Origin: Rheinheimera mangrovi
GTDB taxonomy: Bacteria > Pseudomonadota > Gammaproteobacteria > Enterobacterales > Alteromonadaceae
Assembly: GCF_003990335.1 (NCBI RefSeq)
Contig: NZ_CP034683.1
Coordinates: 758,501 to 822,500 of the forward strand
Direction: 5' to 3'
Length of the DNA stretch: 64,000 nt
In this document: one piece after another, positions 1 to 9,277 of the stretch
How positions within the stretch are numbered: the stretch's first letter is position 1
How the letters are laid out: every line of letters starts with the position of its first letter
Notes under the pieces: generated by a model
Database searches by the model: none
What the model was told of the DNA's origin: nothing
The model's input: the letters and a program-made list of their open reading frames with translations, nothing else
Made by a program: the position numbers and the translations under genes

Positions 1-1794
1 CATAAAGCCAGTGATGCGAGATTGCGTTAATTCGCTGCCGTTTTTGTCAAATAACAGCAAAGTTGGCAAACCTAAAACCTGAAAATGATCCAACAATTGC
101 TGATCCTGATCGGTCGCATGGGTCACATCCACCTTAATTAAGGTAAATTGTGCCATTAAGCCTTTGACTTCGCCATCGGCAAAAGTGATGTGTTCAAACT
201 CTTTACAGGCCACACACCACTCAGCGAACAAATCGACCAGCACAGGTTTGCCCGCATCGGCTGATTTTTTCACTTCTTGTTGCAGCTCATCTAAAGTTTT
301 TACCAGTTTAAATTCAGTGTTTTGAGTGACAACACCCTGACCCGCTACTGGAGCTACAGTAGTGCCAGGCAACCAATACCATAAGTTCGCACCTGTAGTG
401 CCCAGCACTATCACTAAAGCCAGCATCCAACTGACGCTTTGGCCTGTGGTGCCTGCAGAGAGCTGCTGCGATAAGCGGTGTAAATACACGGCCAGCATTA
501 ACAAGACTAAAGTTGCGGCAATCACTACCACATAAGCAGGCAGGAAACGGCTGAGTAACCAGACTGGTACTGCTAATAACAGGAAACCAAAACTGGCTTT
601 GACTACATCCATCCAGGCGCCGGCTTTTGGTAAAAACTTACCGCCCGTGCTGCCTAAAATCAGCAAAGGCAAACCCATGCCCATGCTTAGGATATAGAGC
701 GTTAAAGCGCCCAAAGCTAAATCGCCAGACTGAGCTACATACAAAAGTGCAGCTGTCAGTGGTGCCGTAGTGCAAGGAGAGGCGACTAAACCTGATAACA
801 AACCCATCAAAGCCGCGCCTTTAATGCTGCCACCTTGTTGTTTGTTGCTTAAGCTAGTTACTTTGTTTTGCCATTTCTCCGGCAGGCTTAAGGTAAAGAC
901 GCCAAACATAGCCAAAGCCAAAGCGACAAATAAAATGCTGATGGCAACCAGGACTATAGGGTGCTGAAAGTAGGTCTGGAACTGCAAACCTAAGCTTGCG
1001 ACCAATAAACCCAATAATGAGTAGCTAATGGCCATACCCTGCACATAAGCCATAGACAAACTAAAAGCCCGTTTACCGGATAATTGCTGGCCTTGCCCTA
1101 CAATAATGCTGGTTAAAATGGGATACATAGGGAAAACACAAGGCGTAAAGGCCAAACCTAAACCCAGCAGGAAAAACAAAAACAAAGCTTTGAGGGTGCT
1201 GTCGGTTTGTAGTTTATCTAATAGTTGCAGCTGTTCTGAAACAGGAGCTGTAGAAGGTGTTGAAGTATTCGCAGCAGAGTTATCCACTATACCTAAAGCT
1301 GCTGCAGTATCTGCAGTGCTGGCGCTAGTTGTAGTTGCTTTTTCTGAAGCCGCGCCTTCAGGCGCTATCAAAGGAATTTCCAGCGTTTGCACCGGGTAAC
1401 ACAAACCTGCTTCAGCACAGCCCTGGTACCTCAGCTTGAGCATAGCTTCTTTGCCAATTTGGCTCAGTGGAATATCCAGCACCACCTGATGGAAATAGAC
1501 TTCTGAATCTTGATAATACTCGTCGTGGATCATCACACCTTTTGGATATTGCGGATGAGAAAAGGCGGTATCAACGCCAGCAAACTTAAACTTGTCTTTA
1601 TACAGGTAATAGCCGTCCGCTATGGTAAAGCTAACCTGCAACTTGTTTTCCTGCTGGCGGAAATCCATCACAAAAGCCTGTTCTACCGGCAGAAACTGCG
1701 AACCTTGCTGCAGGGCGGCCAGTGCGTTGGTGCTTTGGGCCTGACTTATAAAAGACAAACACAGCAGCAGGCTAAATAAAAAACTCTTAATCAC
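1..1794 (-). CDS. dsbD: Thiol:disulfide interchange protein DsbD, 3' end cut by window edge
   Basis: DsbD passes electrons from cytoplasmic thioredoxin across the inner membrane to periplasmic disulfide isomerases and cytochrome c maturation proteins. The reverse-strand frame stays open from a GTG at 1794 to the window edge (about 598 codons). It starts with a signal peptide, then an N-terminal alpha domain with the Cys pair in GCAEAGLCYPVQTLE. A block of membrane helices follows, including the SPCTTAPLT stretch, and then a C-terminal thioredoxin domain with WCVACK near 205-222. Only a few C-terminal residues should be missing. The GTG overlaps the last 8 bases of cutA and has a GAGG ribosome site inside that gene, so the two are translationally coupled. 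cutA-dsbD is a known conserved order. No competing identification is likely. Confidence 0.96.
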   Translation of the reverse strand, partial: MIKSFLFSLLLCLSFISQAQSTNALAALQQGSQFLPVEQAFVMDFRQQENKLQVSFTIADGYYLYKDKFKFAGVDTAFSHPQYPKGVMIHDEYYQDSEVYFHQVVLDIPLSQIGKEAMLKLRYQGCAEAGLCYPVQTLEIPLIAPEGAASEKATTTSASTADTAAALGIVDNSAANTSTPSTAPVSEQLQLLDKLQTDSTLKALFLFFLLGLGLAFTPCVFPMYPILTSIIVGQGQQLSGKRAFSLSMAYVQGMAISYSLLGLLVASLGLQFQTYFQHPIVLVAISILFVALALAMFGVFTLSLPEKWQNKVTSLSNKQQGGSIKGAALMGLLSGLVASPCTTAPLTAALLYVAQSGDLALGALTLYILSMGMGLPLLILGSTGGKFLPKAGAWMDVVKASFGFLLLAVPVWLLSRFLPAYVVVIAATLVLLMLAVYLHRLSQQLSAGTTGQSVSWMLALVIVLGTTGANLWYWLPGTTVAPVAGQGVVTQNTEFKLVKTLDELQQEVKKSADAGKPVLVDLFAEWCVACKEFEHITFADGEVKGLMAQFTLIKVDVTHATDQDQQLLDHFQVLGLPTLLLFDKNGSELTQSRITGFM

Positions 1795-2107
1795 GACTTG
1801 TTACCTCTTGAACCCACTGTAAATAAGGGGCGAATACTTGTTGTGCGGCAATGGCAATAATTTCAGGCACCTGATACGGGTGTAAAGCACAAATAGCCTG
1901 TTCAATTTCGATAAAATCTTCTTTTCTGGCTTTAATTAACAACGGAATTTCAGTGCTTTGTTCCAACACCCCTTGCCAGACATAATGCGATTGCACAGCG
2001 GGCAAAACGTTAACACAAGCCGCCAGTTTCTGCTCCAACAAGTGCTTTGTTATGCGCTCTGCCACCTGTAAATCAGGACAATTGCATAAAATCAGTTCCA
2101 TCATCAT
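1787..2107 (-). CDS. cutA: Divalent-cation tolerance protein CutA
   Basis: This is a 106-residue CutA1-family protein, a small trimeric cytoplasmic protein linked to divalent-metal tolerance, although its biochemical role is not settled. The CutA core is visible: LCNCPD near the start, KLAACVNVLP with the family Cys, and the C-terminal HPYQVPEIIAI motif. The length is normal. Three ATGs in a row open the gene. The first, at 2107, is best placed relative to a GAGGG about 8 bases upstream. The gene is the first of a cutA-dsbD operon and is divergent from groES, with about 230 bases between the two start codons. Confidence 0.95.
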   Translation of the reverse strand: MMMELILCNCPDLQVAERITKHLLEQKLAACVNVLPAVQSHYVWQGVLEQSTEIPLLIKARKEDFIEIEQAICALHPYQVPEIIAIAAQQVFAPYLQWVQEVTSRD

Positions 2108-2245
2108 AGGGATGCCCTCATTCGTGTTGCTTAAAAGCCACAGCAGTCAAGACCTGCTCATAGCCAATTTTGTTGCATAAAACGCAGCGTTTGCACAAAA
2201 AACAATCAGAAACACCAAAAAGCGCAAAATTTTTAAAAAATAGCC

Positions 2246-2275
2246 CTTGGGTTCATAAGGAGATTGCCCCATATA
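2246..2275 (+). promoter_or_regulatory. Heat-shock (sigma-32-type) promoter of groESL
   Basis: A CTTGGG hexamer (2246-2251) is followed after 15 bases by CCCCATATA (2267-2275). The latter is a perfect match to the -10 consensus CCCCATnTA of sigma-32 promoters, and the former is a fair match to CTTGAA. The spacing fits. The site lies about 65 bases before the groES start. No CIRCE inverted repeat is visible, so HrcA control is not indicated. Confidence 0.8.
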
Positions 2276-2338
2276 GCAAGCACAACAAATTTAACACCCA
2301 ATGTTAAAACTCAAATCGCTTTTAGGAGATAAAAAAGC

Positions 2339-2629
2339 ATGAATATTCGTCCATTACACGATCGCGTCATCATCAAGCGTTTGGAAGCTGAAAGCAAATC
2401 TGCTGGTGGTATTGTGCTGACTGGCGCTTCTGCTGAAAAATCTACTCGTGGTGAAGTGGTTGCAGTTGGCAACGGTCGCATTTTAGAAAACGGTACTGTT
2501 CGTCCTTTAGATGTCAAAGTGGGCGACAAAGTGATCTTCGGTGCTTACGTAGAACGCACTGAAAAAATTGAAGGCCAGGAATATGTCATCACCAAAGAAG
2601 ACAACATCCTTGGCGTCATCACCGAATAA
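2339..2629 (+). CDS. groES: Co-chaperonin GroES
   Basis: GroES is the 10-kDa heptameric lid of the GroEL folding chamber. The 96-residue length is typical. The protein starts [14 protein letters not shown] and contains the mobile loop around [12 protein letters not shown], the later VGDKVIFG and the terminal ILGVI. A strong AGGAG (2324-2328) precedes the ATG. groL follows after 47 bases without a terminator, so the two form the standard heat-shock operon driven by the promoter just upstream. Confidence 0.98.
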   Translation: MNIRPLHDRVIIKRLEAESKSAGGIVLTGASAEKSTRGEVVAVGNGRILENGTVRPLDVKVGDKVIFGAYVERTEKIEGQEYVITKEDNILGVITE

Positions 2630-2634
2630 TCTAA

Positions 2635-4314
<1,680 letters not shown>

Positions 4315-4341
4315 CTTGGTTACGTCATTGTTTTTAAAAGG

Positions 4342-4365
4342 AAAACCCGGCTTATGCCGGGTTTT
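4342..4365 (+). terminator. Rho-independent terminator of groESL
   Basis: A perfect 10-bp stem AAAACCCGGC/GCCGGGTTTT with a TTAT loop lies 28 bases after the groL stop. The 3' arm ends in a T run. Between it and glpK (about 270 bases) I see no gene or other clear structure. Confidence 0.92.
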
Positions 4366-4633
4366 CTGTTTCTGAATGCTGGATGGCTGTGACAAAATAA
4401 GAGTGGTTAAGTTCTGTTGTTTAGCTCGCTGATTTGATTCTCGCTTTAGGCACTGAAGTTCGGCGCCTTGCCAAACTTTGGCTCAGTAAAATCGCCACTA
4501 CATAACTTTATCCATTGCTAAGTCTGTATTTCCGGAAATTTTGTAGCTATTGATCTGTAGACTAGCTTCCCAACTGCATCAGGCCCAGATAGGCTAAGGT
4601 CATTGAGTGTTTTTTCAATTCCAAGAGCCATTT

Positions 4634-6112
4634 ATGCGCCAGCAAGCCATTTTATCTATAGATCAGGGCACCTCTTCCAGCCGGGCTTTGTTATTTAACC
4701 GCGATGGCAAGGTATTGGCTGTAGCGCAGCAGGAGCTGGATTGTGTTTATCCGGCGCAGGGTTGGGTGGAACAAGATCCAGAGCTGATTTGGCTCTCTGT
4801 GCTCAAGGTGTGTCGGCAGGTATTGGCGCAGGCTGTGCAGCTGGGCATTGAAGTCCTGGGTGTGAGCATCAGCAATCAGCGCGAAACTACTGTGCTTTGG
4901 CATAAGGCCAAAGACAAAGTGCTCTCCCCTGCTATTGTCTGGCAGGACAGGCGTACAGCGGATTATTGCCAAGAGCTGAAAGAGCAGGGTCATGAAGATT
5001 GGGTGCAGCAAAAAACCGGTTTGCTGCTGGACCCTTATTTTTCCGCCAGCAAAATTCAGTGGTTACTGCGCCACAATACCGAGGTGCAGCAGGCGCTGGC
5101 CGATAACGAACTCGCCTTTGGCACCATCGATAGTTTTTTACTCTGGCGTCTCACATCGGGGCAAGTGCATGCCACAGACACCACCAACGCCAGCCGTACT
5201 TTATTGCTGAATATTCAAAGCTTAAATTGGGATCAAGAATTGCTGCAGTTGTTTGATGTGCCGGAGCAAATACTGCCGCAGGTCAGACAAAGCGCTGATA
5301 ATTATGGTTTGTGTGATACCCGCTTATTTGGTTTGGCTTTGCCTGTGCTGGCGCTGGTGGGCGATCAACAAGCTGCGGCTTTAGGTCAGGGTTGTATTAG
5401 TGCAGGTTCGTTAAAAAGCACCTACGGTACAGGCTGTTTTGCCTTATTAAATACCGGCTGCAGCCCGTTATTTTCCAAACACAGATTACTGACCACTGTG
5501 GCTTTTACTGTACAAGGCCAAACTTGTTATGCGCTGGAAGGCGCCATTTTTGTCGCTGGTGCTGCAGTGAAATGGCTGCGGGATCAGCTGGGTGTTATTC
5601 AACAAGCCAGTGACACTGAGGCTTTGGCGCAAAGTTTGCCGGACAACGGTGGTGTCTATTTAGTACCGGCTTTTACCGGTTTAGGGGCTCCACACTGGCA
5701 ACCTGAAGCTCGGGCTGCTTTGGTCGGTATGACACTGGGTACGGGCAAAGCACATCTTGCCCGAGCCTCCCTGGAAGCTGTGGTCTATCAAACGGCAGAT
5801 TTATTGGCCGCCATGCTGGCTGACGGCGCCAAGGCAGAGCAACTGAAAATTGATGGTGGCATGGTGGCGAACAACTGGTTATGTCAGCATCTGGCTGATG
5901 TGCTGAATGTGCCAGTGCTTAAACCCAGTCAAAACGAAGCTTCAGCATATGGCGCTTCGGTACTGGCCGGAGTAGCGCTGGGCTGGTTTGAAAGCCTGGC
6001 AGATGTGGCGTTTTGCGCTGAAGCCCAAGAGTTTTTACCACAGATGTCCGCGGAAAAACGCCAGCATTTGCTAAGTGGCTGGCAGAATGCTTTGGCTTCG
6101 GTGCTTGCGTAA
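4634..6112 (+). CDS. glpK: Glycerol kinase GlpK
   Basis: GlpK phosphorylates glycerol to sn-glycerol-3-phosphate in the cytoplasm. It belongs to the FGGY kinase family. Visible motifs are the N-terminal phosphate loop SIDQGTSSSRALLF, GWVEQDP, SNQRETTVLW, DPYFSASK, the ATP-side YGTGCFALLNTG, ALEGAIFVAGAAVKWLRD and DGGMVANNWLCQ. An upstream in-frame ATG at 4607 exists, but the family N-terminus begins at MRQQAIL (4634), giving 492 residues against about 500 usual. No glpF, glpD or glpR is adjacent. The last 42 bases overlap the convergent symporter gene. Confidence 0.95.
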   Translation: MRQQAILSIDQGTSSSRALLFNRDGKVLAVAQQELDCVYPAQGWVEQDPELIWLSVLKVCRQVLAQAVQLGIEVLGVSISNQRETTVLWHKAKDKVLSPAIVWQDRRTADYCQELKEQGHEDWVQQKTGLLLDPYFSASKIQWLLRHNTEVQQALADNELAFGTIDSFLLWRLTSGQVHATDTTNASRTLLLNIQSLNWDQELLQLFDVPEQILPQVRQSADNYGLCDTRLFGLALPVLALVGDQQAAALGQGCISAGSLKSTYGTGCFALLNTGCSPLFSKHRLLTTVAFTVQGQTCYALEGAIFVAGAAVKWLRDQLGVIQQASDTEALAQSLPDNGGVYLVPAFTGLGAPHWQPEARAALVGMTLGTGKAHLARASLEAVVYQTADLLAAMLADGAKAEQLKIDGGMVANNWLCQHLADVLNVPVLKPSQNEASAYGASVLAGVALGWFESLADVAFCAEAQEFLPQMSAEKRQHLLSGWQNALASVLA

Positions 6113-6952
6113 CACCCACACGGTAAACAAACTAGCCGTCATAAACATCAACAAGCTATAAACGCTGGGGGCTATCGACATAGCGGTGTTTTGTAAAATA
6201 CCTGTGGTGATCATCAAAGCCAGCGTGCCATTTTGCAGGCCAACTTCAAGGCAAATGGTTCTGGCTTGTTTTTCCTGCTGTAGTAAAAACCGACCTAACC
6301 AATAACCTGCAACCATAGTTAGCAGATTTAAAGCTAAAGTGGCTGGTCCGGTTTTTTCTAAAAATAGCCAAAGATCCGAGCCCAGATCGGTCGCTATGCT
6401 GATGATCAGCAACACCAATACAATCACCGAAAAGCGGCTGATAAAGGGGTGAATACGAGCTGAGCGTTCAGGCCATTTAAAGTTAAACCACATGCCCAGT
6501 AATACAGGTAACACACTGACAATCATCAAGGTTAGCCAGGTTTTTACCAGCGGTAATTGGAATGAGGTGTTTTCACCAAGGAAGTGTTCTATCGACCATG
6601 CCGCCAGCAGCGGCAACGAAAATGGCGTGATAAAACCAACCAGAGCAGTTAAAGAGACCGACAAACCCACATCAGCTTTACACAAATAACTATAAAGATT
6701 AGAGGTAGTGCCACCAGGGCACAAAGCCAGAATAAACAAACCCACAGCCAGTTCAGCTTGCAGATCAAACAGATAAATCACCAGCAAAGCGGTAACAGGC
6801 AATAGGAGTAACTGGGCTAAAGCTCCGACAAAAAATGCTTTGGGCTGACGGGCCACTTCAGTGAAATTAGCTGGCCGCAGCGTCATGCCAACGCCAGTCA
6901 TGATCAGTATCAGTGCTATGGGTAAACCAATCTGGGTTAGCGCTTCAAACAT
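6071..6952 (-). CDS. Bile acid:sodium symporter family transporter
   Basis: This is a 293-residue integral membrane protein of about nine to ten helices in the BASS/SBF family, which imports organic anions with sodium. Characteristic motifs are the crossover CPGGTTSNLYSYL followed by KADVGLSVSLTA, and the later EVGLQNGTLAL (ExGxQN). The substrate cannot be told from sequence; bacterial members carry bile acids, pantoate or other carboxylates. Its 3' end overlaps the convergent glpK by 42 bases. The ribosome site is weak. Confidence 0.88.
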   Translation of the reverse strand: MFEALTQIGLPIALILIMTGVGMTLRPANFTEVARQPKAFFVGALAQLLLLPVTALLVIYLFDLQAELAVGLFILALCPGGTTSNLYSYLCKADVGLSVSLTALVGFITPFSLPLLAAWSIEHFLGENTSFQLPLVKTWLTLMIVSVLPVLLGMWFNFKWPERSARIHPFISRFSVIVLVLLIISIATDLGSDLWLFLEKTGPATLALNLLTMVAGYWLGRFLLQQEKQARTICLEVGLQNGTLALMITTGILQNTAMSIAPSVYSLLMFMTASLFTVWVLRKHRSQSILPAT

Positions 6953-7112
6953 TTTTAATTATTCTTCAAACAGATAAAGAAGATTACCCTAGCTTGAAAC
7001 TTGAGGTTGAGCAATAGCAGCTGGTGCTGGCGAATTAATCCCTAGTCATCTGATTGTCATACAGTTGTCACAGCTGCTGGCTACTCTTTTGCCAAAGCAT
7101 GGAGAACAACCA

Positions 7113-7988
7113 GTGAGATTTTACCTGACAAACAGGCAGTACCATCTGGGACTGGCCCTTGTGGCTCTGGTCTTACTCTGCTGTCTGCTTATTTTGGCCT
7201 TGTGGCCAACCCCCAGATTGCAATTAACTGACTACAACAGTATGGAATGCCGGATTGATTCTGCAGCAGAAGGGCCAGTGTTGTCAGTCGTAGGCTCTCC
7301 GGTGAACTCTTTTAGCCTGGGTAAACAACTGTGCGATAAAACTGAGCTGGCTGCACACTTTGGCCGCGTGAAAGTCAGCTGGCCCAAACGTACTGAACTG
7401 ACAGCCGATGCGCTGATTTCAGGCCAGTATCAGCTGTTGTGGTCCAGACGTGAGGTGTTAGCCGGCGCTTTGCATAACTTGCATGCCTATTACAGCGAAA
7501 TTCTTATTTTCCCTAAGTATCCGGTGTATTTCGTTAGTAAAAGCCCGTCTTTTCAGTTGAATAAAGCTTTTTTAACTCAGCAGCGTTTTGGTTTTCTCAC
7601 TGATGTGAATAGTTACAGCGGTTTTCAGTTACCTGTGGCTTTGTTGCAGCGGGAAGGCCTGACGTTGGCCGATATCGATTATCGGCAGTATGATGACTGG
7701 ACAACCTTGTTGGCTGCTTTTGAGCGAGGTGAAATCACTATCTATTCCAGTGTACTGCTGGACCAAAACCAACAAGTGGTACAACAGCCAAAAGACGAGC
7801 TGCTTTATACGCTGTCAGGCAGCAAAGTATTGCCAGAACAGCGGCTGCTGATCCCCGGTTATAGCAATGGCGGCAGCTGGTTTTTGCATAAAAGTCTCGA
7901 GGATAAAAGCTGTCTGCTGCAGCAGAGCTTACTGGCTCTGGATGAGATGTTAAAACCCAGCAAAGTGGACTTACATTGTGAAGTTTAA
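7113..7988 (+). CDS. Membrane-anchored periplasmic-binding-protein-like protein, unknown ligand
   Basis: I do not recognise this 291-residue protein as a named family. A single hydrophobic segment (about residues 11-32) anchors a periplasmic domain. That domain has a run of features reminiscent of PhnD/type-2 periplasmic binding folds: a central TQQRFGFLTDVNSYSGFQLP stretch, then a segment in which the protein scans ALLQREGLTLADIDYRQYDD, as in phosphonate-binding-like proteins. A TTG start at 7065 is possible, but the GTG at 7113 has GGAGA 7 bases upstream and is preferred. The 3' end overlaps the next gene by 11 bases, so the two are co-translated. Confidence 0.6.
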   Translation: MRFYLTNRQYHLGLALVALVLLCCLLILALWPTPRLQLTDYNSMECRIDSAAEGPVLSVVGSPVNSFSLGKQLCDKTELAAHFGRVKVSWPKRTELTADALISGQYQLLWSRREVLAGALHNLHAYYSEILIFPKYPVYFVSKSPSFQLNKAFLTQQRFGFLTDVNSYSGFQLPVALLQREGLTLADIDYRQYDDWTTLLAAFERGEITIYSSVLLDQNQQVVQQPKDELLYTLSGSKVLPEQRLLIPGYSNGGSWFLHKSLEDKSCLLQQSLLALDEMLKPSKVDLHCEV

Positions 7989-9186
7989 GATGCCAAGCTC
8001 ATATTGGTTGCTGGCGGGAGGTCTGTGGCTTGGCCTGCTGCTACTTGTGGCTCTGGCCTATTTGACGGCTTTGCAAAAGCTGGGAACTGAGCTGAAACAT
8101 CAGCTGCCTGAGGTGGTGAATAAAGCACTGGAAGATCATCATGGTTTTCAGCAAAAGGCGGTACCTTATCTGCTGGAACAGCTGAATGCCGATTTAGCCT
8201 TGATCCCCATTCAGCCTGCGTCGCTTTTGATCAGTCATTGCAGTGCAACTCTCAGCCAGATTGGCGAAGGTGCAGCCCCAAAGGACAGTCAGGCTATGCA
8301 GTGGCTCTCAGGCACTCATCAGCGTTTTGCCAGTGTTGAGCTGCAATGTACAGTAAATAGCGCTGGTATTGCTGTGATTGCCACTTTGGTTATGTTGCTT
8401 TTGGTGGGGTTGCTTTGGTTCGTGCCAGCTCCTGTGAGTATGCAGCGTGAAAAATTTATCGCTAAAGCTGTGCAATCAGGTGCTGATATTGCTGAAGCTT
8501 TAGCGCTGACTGTGCCACTGCAAGGCGTTGTCGTTGAACAGCGCTTGCTGTTTTTAAACCAGTTATTGGAACAGCGCTTTAGCTTTGCCGATGCGATGGC
8601 GCTGGCGTTGTGTCGTTCAGAACATTGGGATCCGCACTGTGATTTACAGTGGCTGAAGCTTGGCTGGCAGATCTATCCGACAGATTGCGCTAAAGCTTTT
8701 CAGATTGCCAAAGCGCCTGCCGTATTAGAGTTTCAGTTGTCAGACTCCTGCATTGTGGTGCATGGGATACAGATTGAATTACCCCGCACTCCGTTGTTGT
8801 ATTACTACTGGTATGCAAGCCAACGCCTGAAAACGGCTGAAGGCTGGGTGTTAAATCCGGCCAGCAATAAGCCTGATCAACTGTTGGCACAAGACATTAT
8901 TGTGCTGATGGAGCAGTGGCAGGGCCATAAAAAAGCCATTCAGGATTTACAGGAGCAAGGCTTAAAAGCAAAAACTCTGGATCAAAACCGCAGCAAAATC
9001 AGAGACGAACTGGTGTCTGTTCTTGGTGCCGAACTGGCTCAGCCTTATTTATTCGACAGTCAAAAAAGTGTAAGAACCGGCCGCTTTAGTTACCGTTTGA
9101 TGACAGCTCCGGAATTGTTGCTTTTAGCGCAAAGTAACCCATCTGAACCGGACAGAGACATCTCTGAAATGCCTGTAGTTATCTAA
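7978..9186 (+). CDS. Two-helix inner-membrane protein of unknown function
   Basis: This 402-residue protein has no family I can name. A first helix (about residues 9-30) and a second (about 131-151) bracket a 100-residue periplasmic loop containing three Cys. After the second helix comes a roughly 250-residue cytoplasmic region with a predicted coiled stretch (QWQGHKKAIQDLQEQGLKAK) near the end. It begins with GTG inside the upstream gene, in an 11-base overlap. The pair lies 92 bases upstream of a TonB-dependent receptor in the same direction, so a linked envelope role is plausible but not shown. Confidence 0.6.
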   Translation: MKFKMPSSYWLLAGGLWLGLLLLVALAYLTALQKLGTELKHQLPEVVNKALEDHHGFQQKAVPYLLEQLNADLALIPIQPASLLISHCSATLSQIGEGAAPKDSQAMQWLSGTHQRFASVELQCTVNSAGIAVIATLVMLLLVGLLWFVPAPVSMQREKFIAKAVQSGADIAEALALTVPLQGVVVEQRLLFLNQLLEQRFSFADAMALALCRSEHWDPHCDLQWLKLGWQIYPTDCAKAFQIAKAPAVLEFQLSDSCIVVHGIQIELPRTPLLYYYWYASQRLKTAEGWVLNPASNKPDQLLAQDIIVLMEQWQGHKKAIQDLQEQGLKAKTLDQNRSKIRDELVSVLGAELAQPYLFDSQKSVRTGRFSYRLMTAPELLLLAQSNPSEPDRDISEMPVVI

Positions 9187-9277
9187 TTCATAAATCTTTC
9201 ATTACCCAAACCTACCTTGAACTTGCCTCAGATACAGGGGCCATCAACAGCCAGTCAGATTGTGTGAAGGGATAAAA

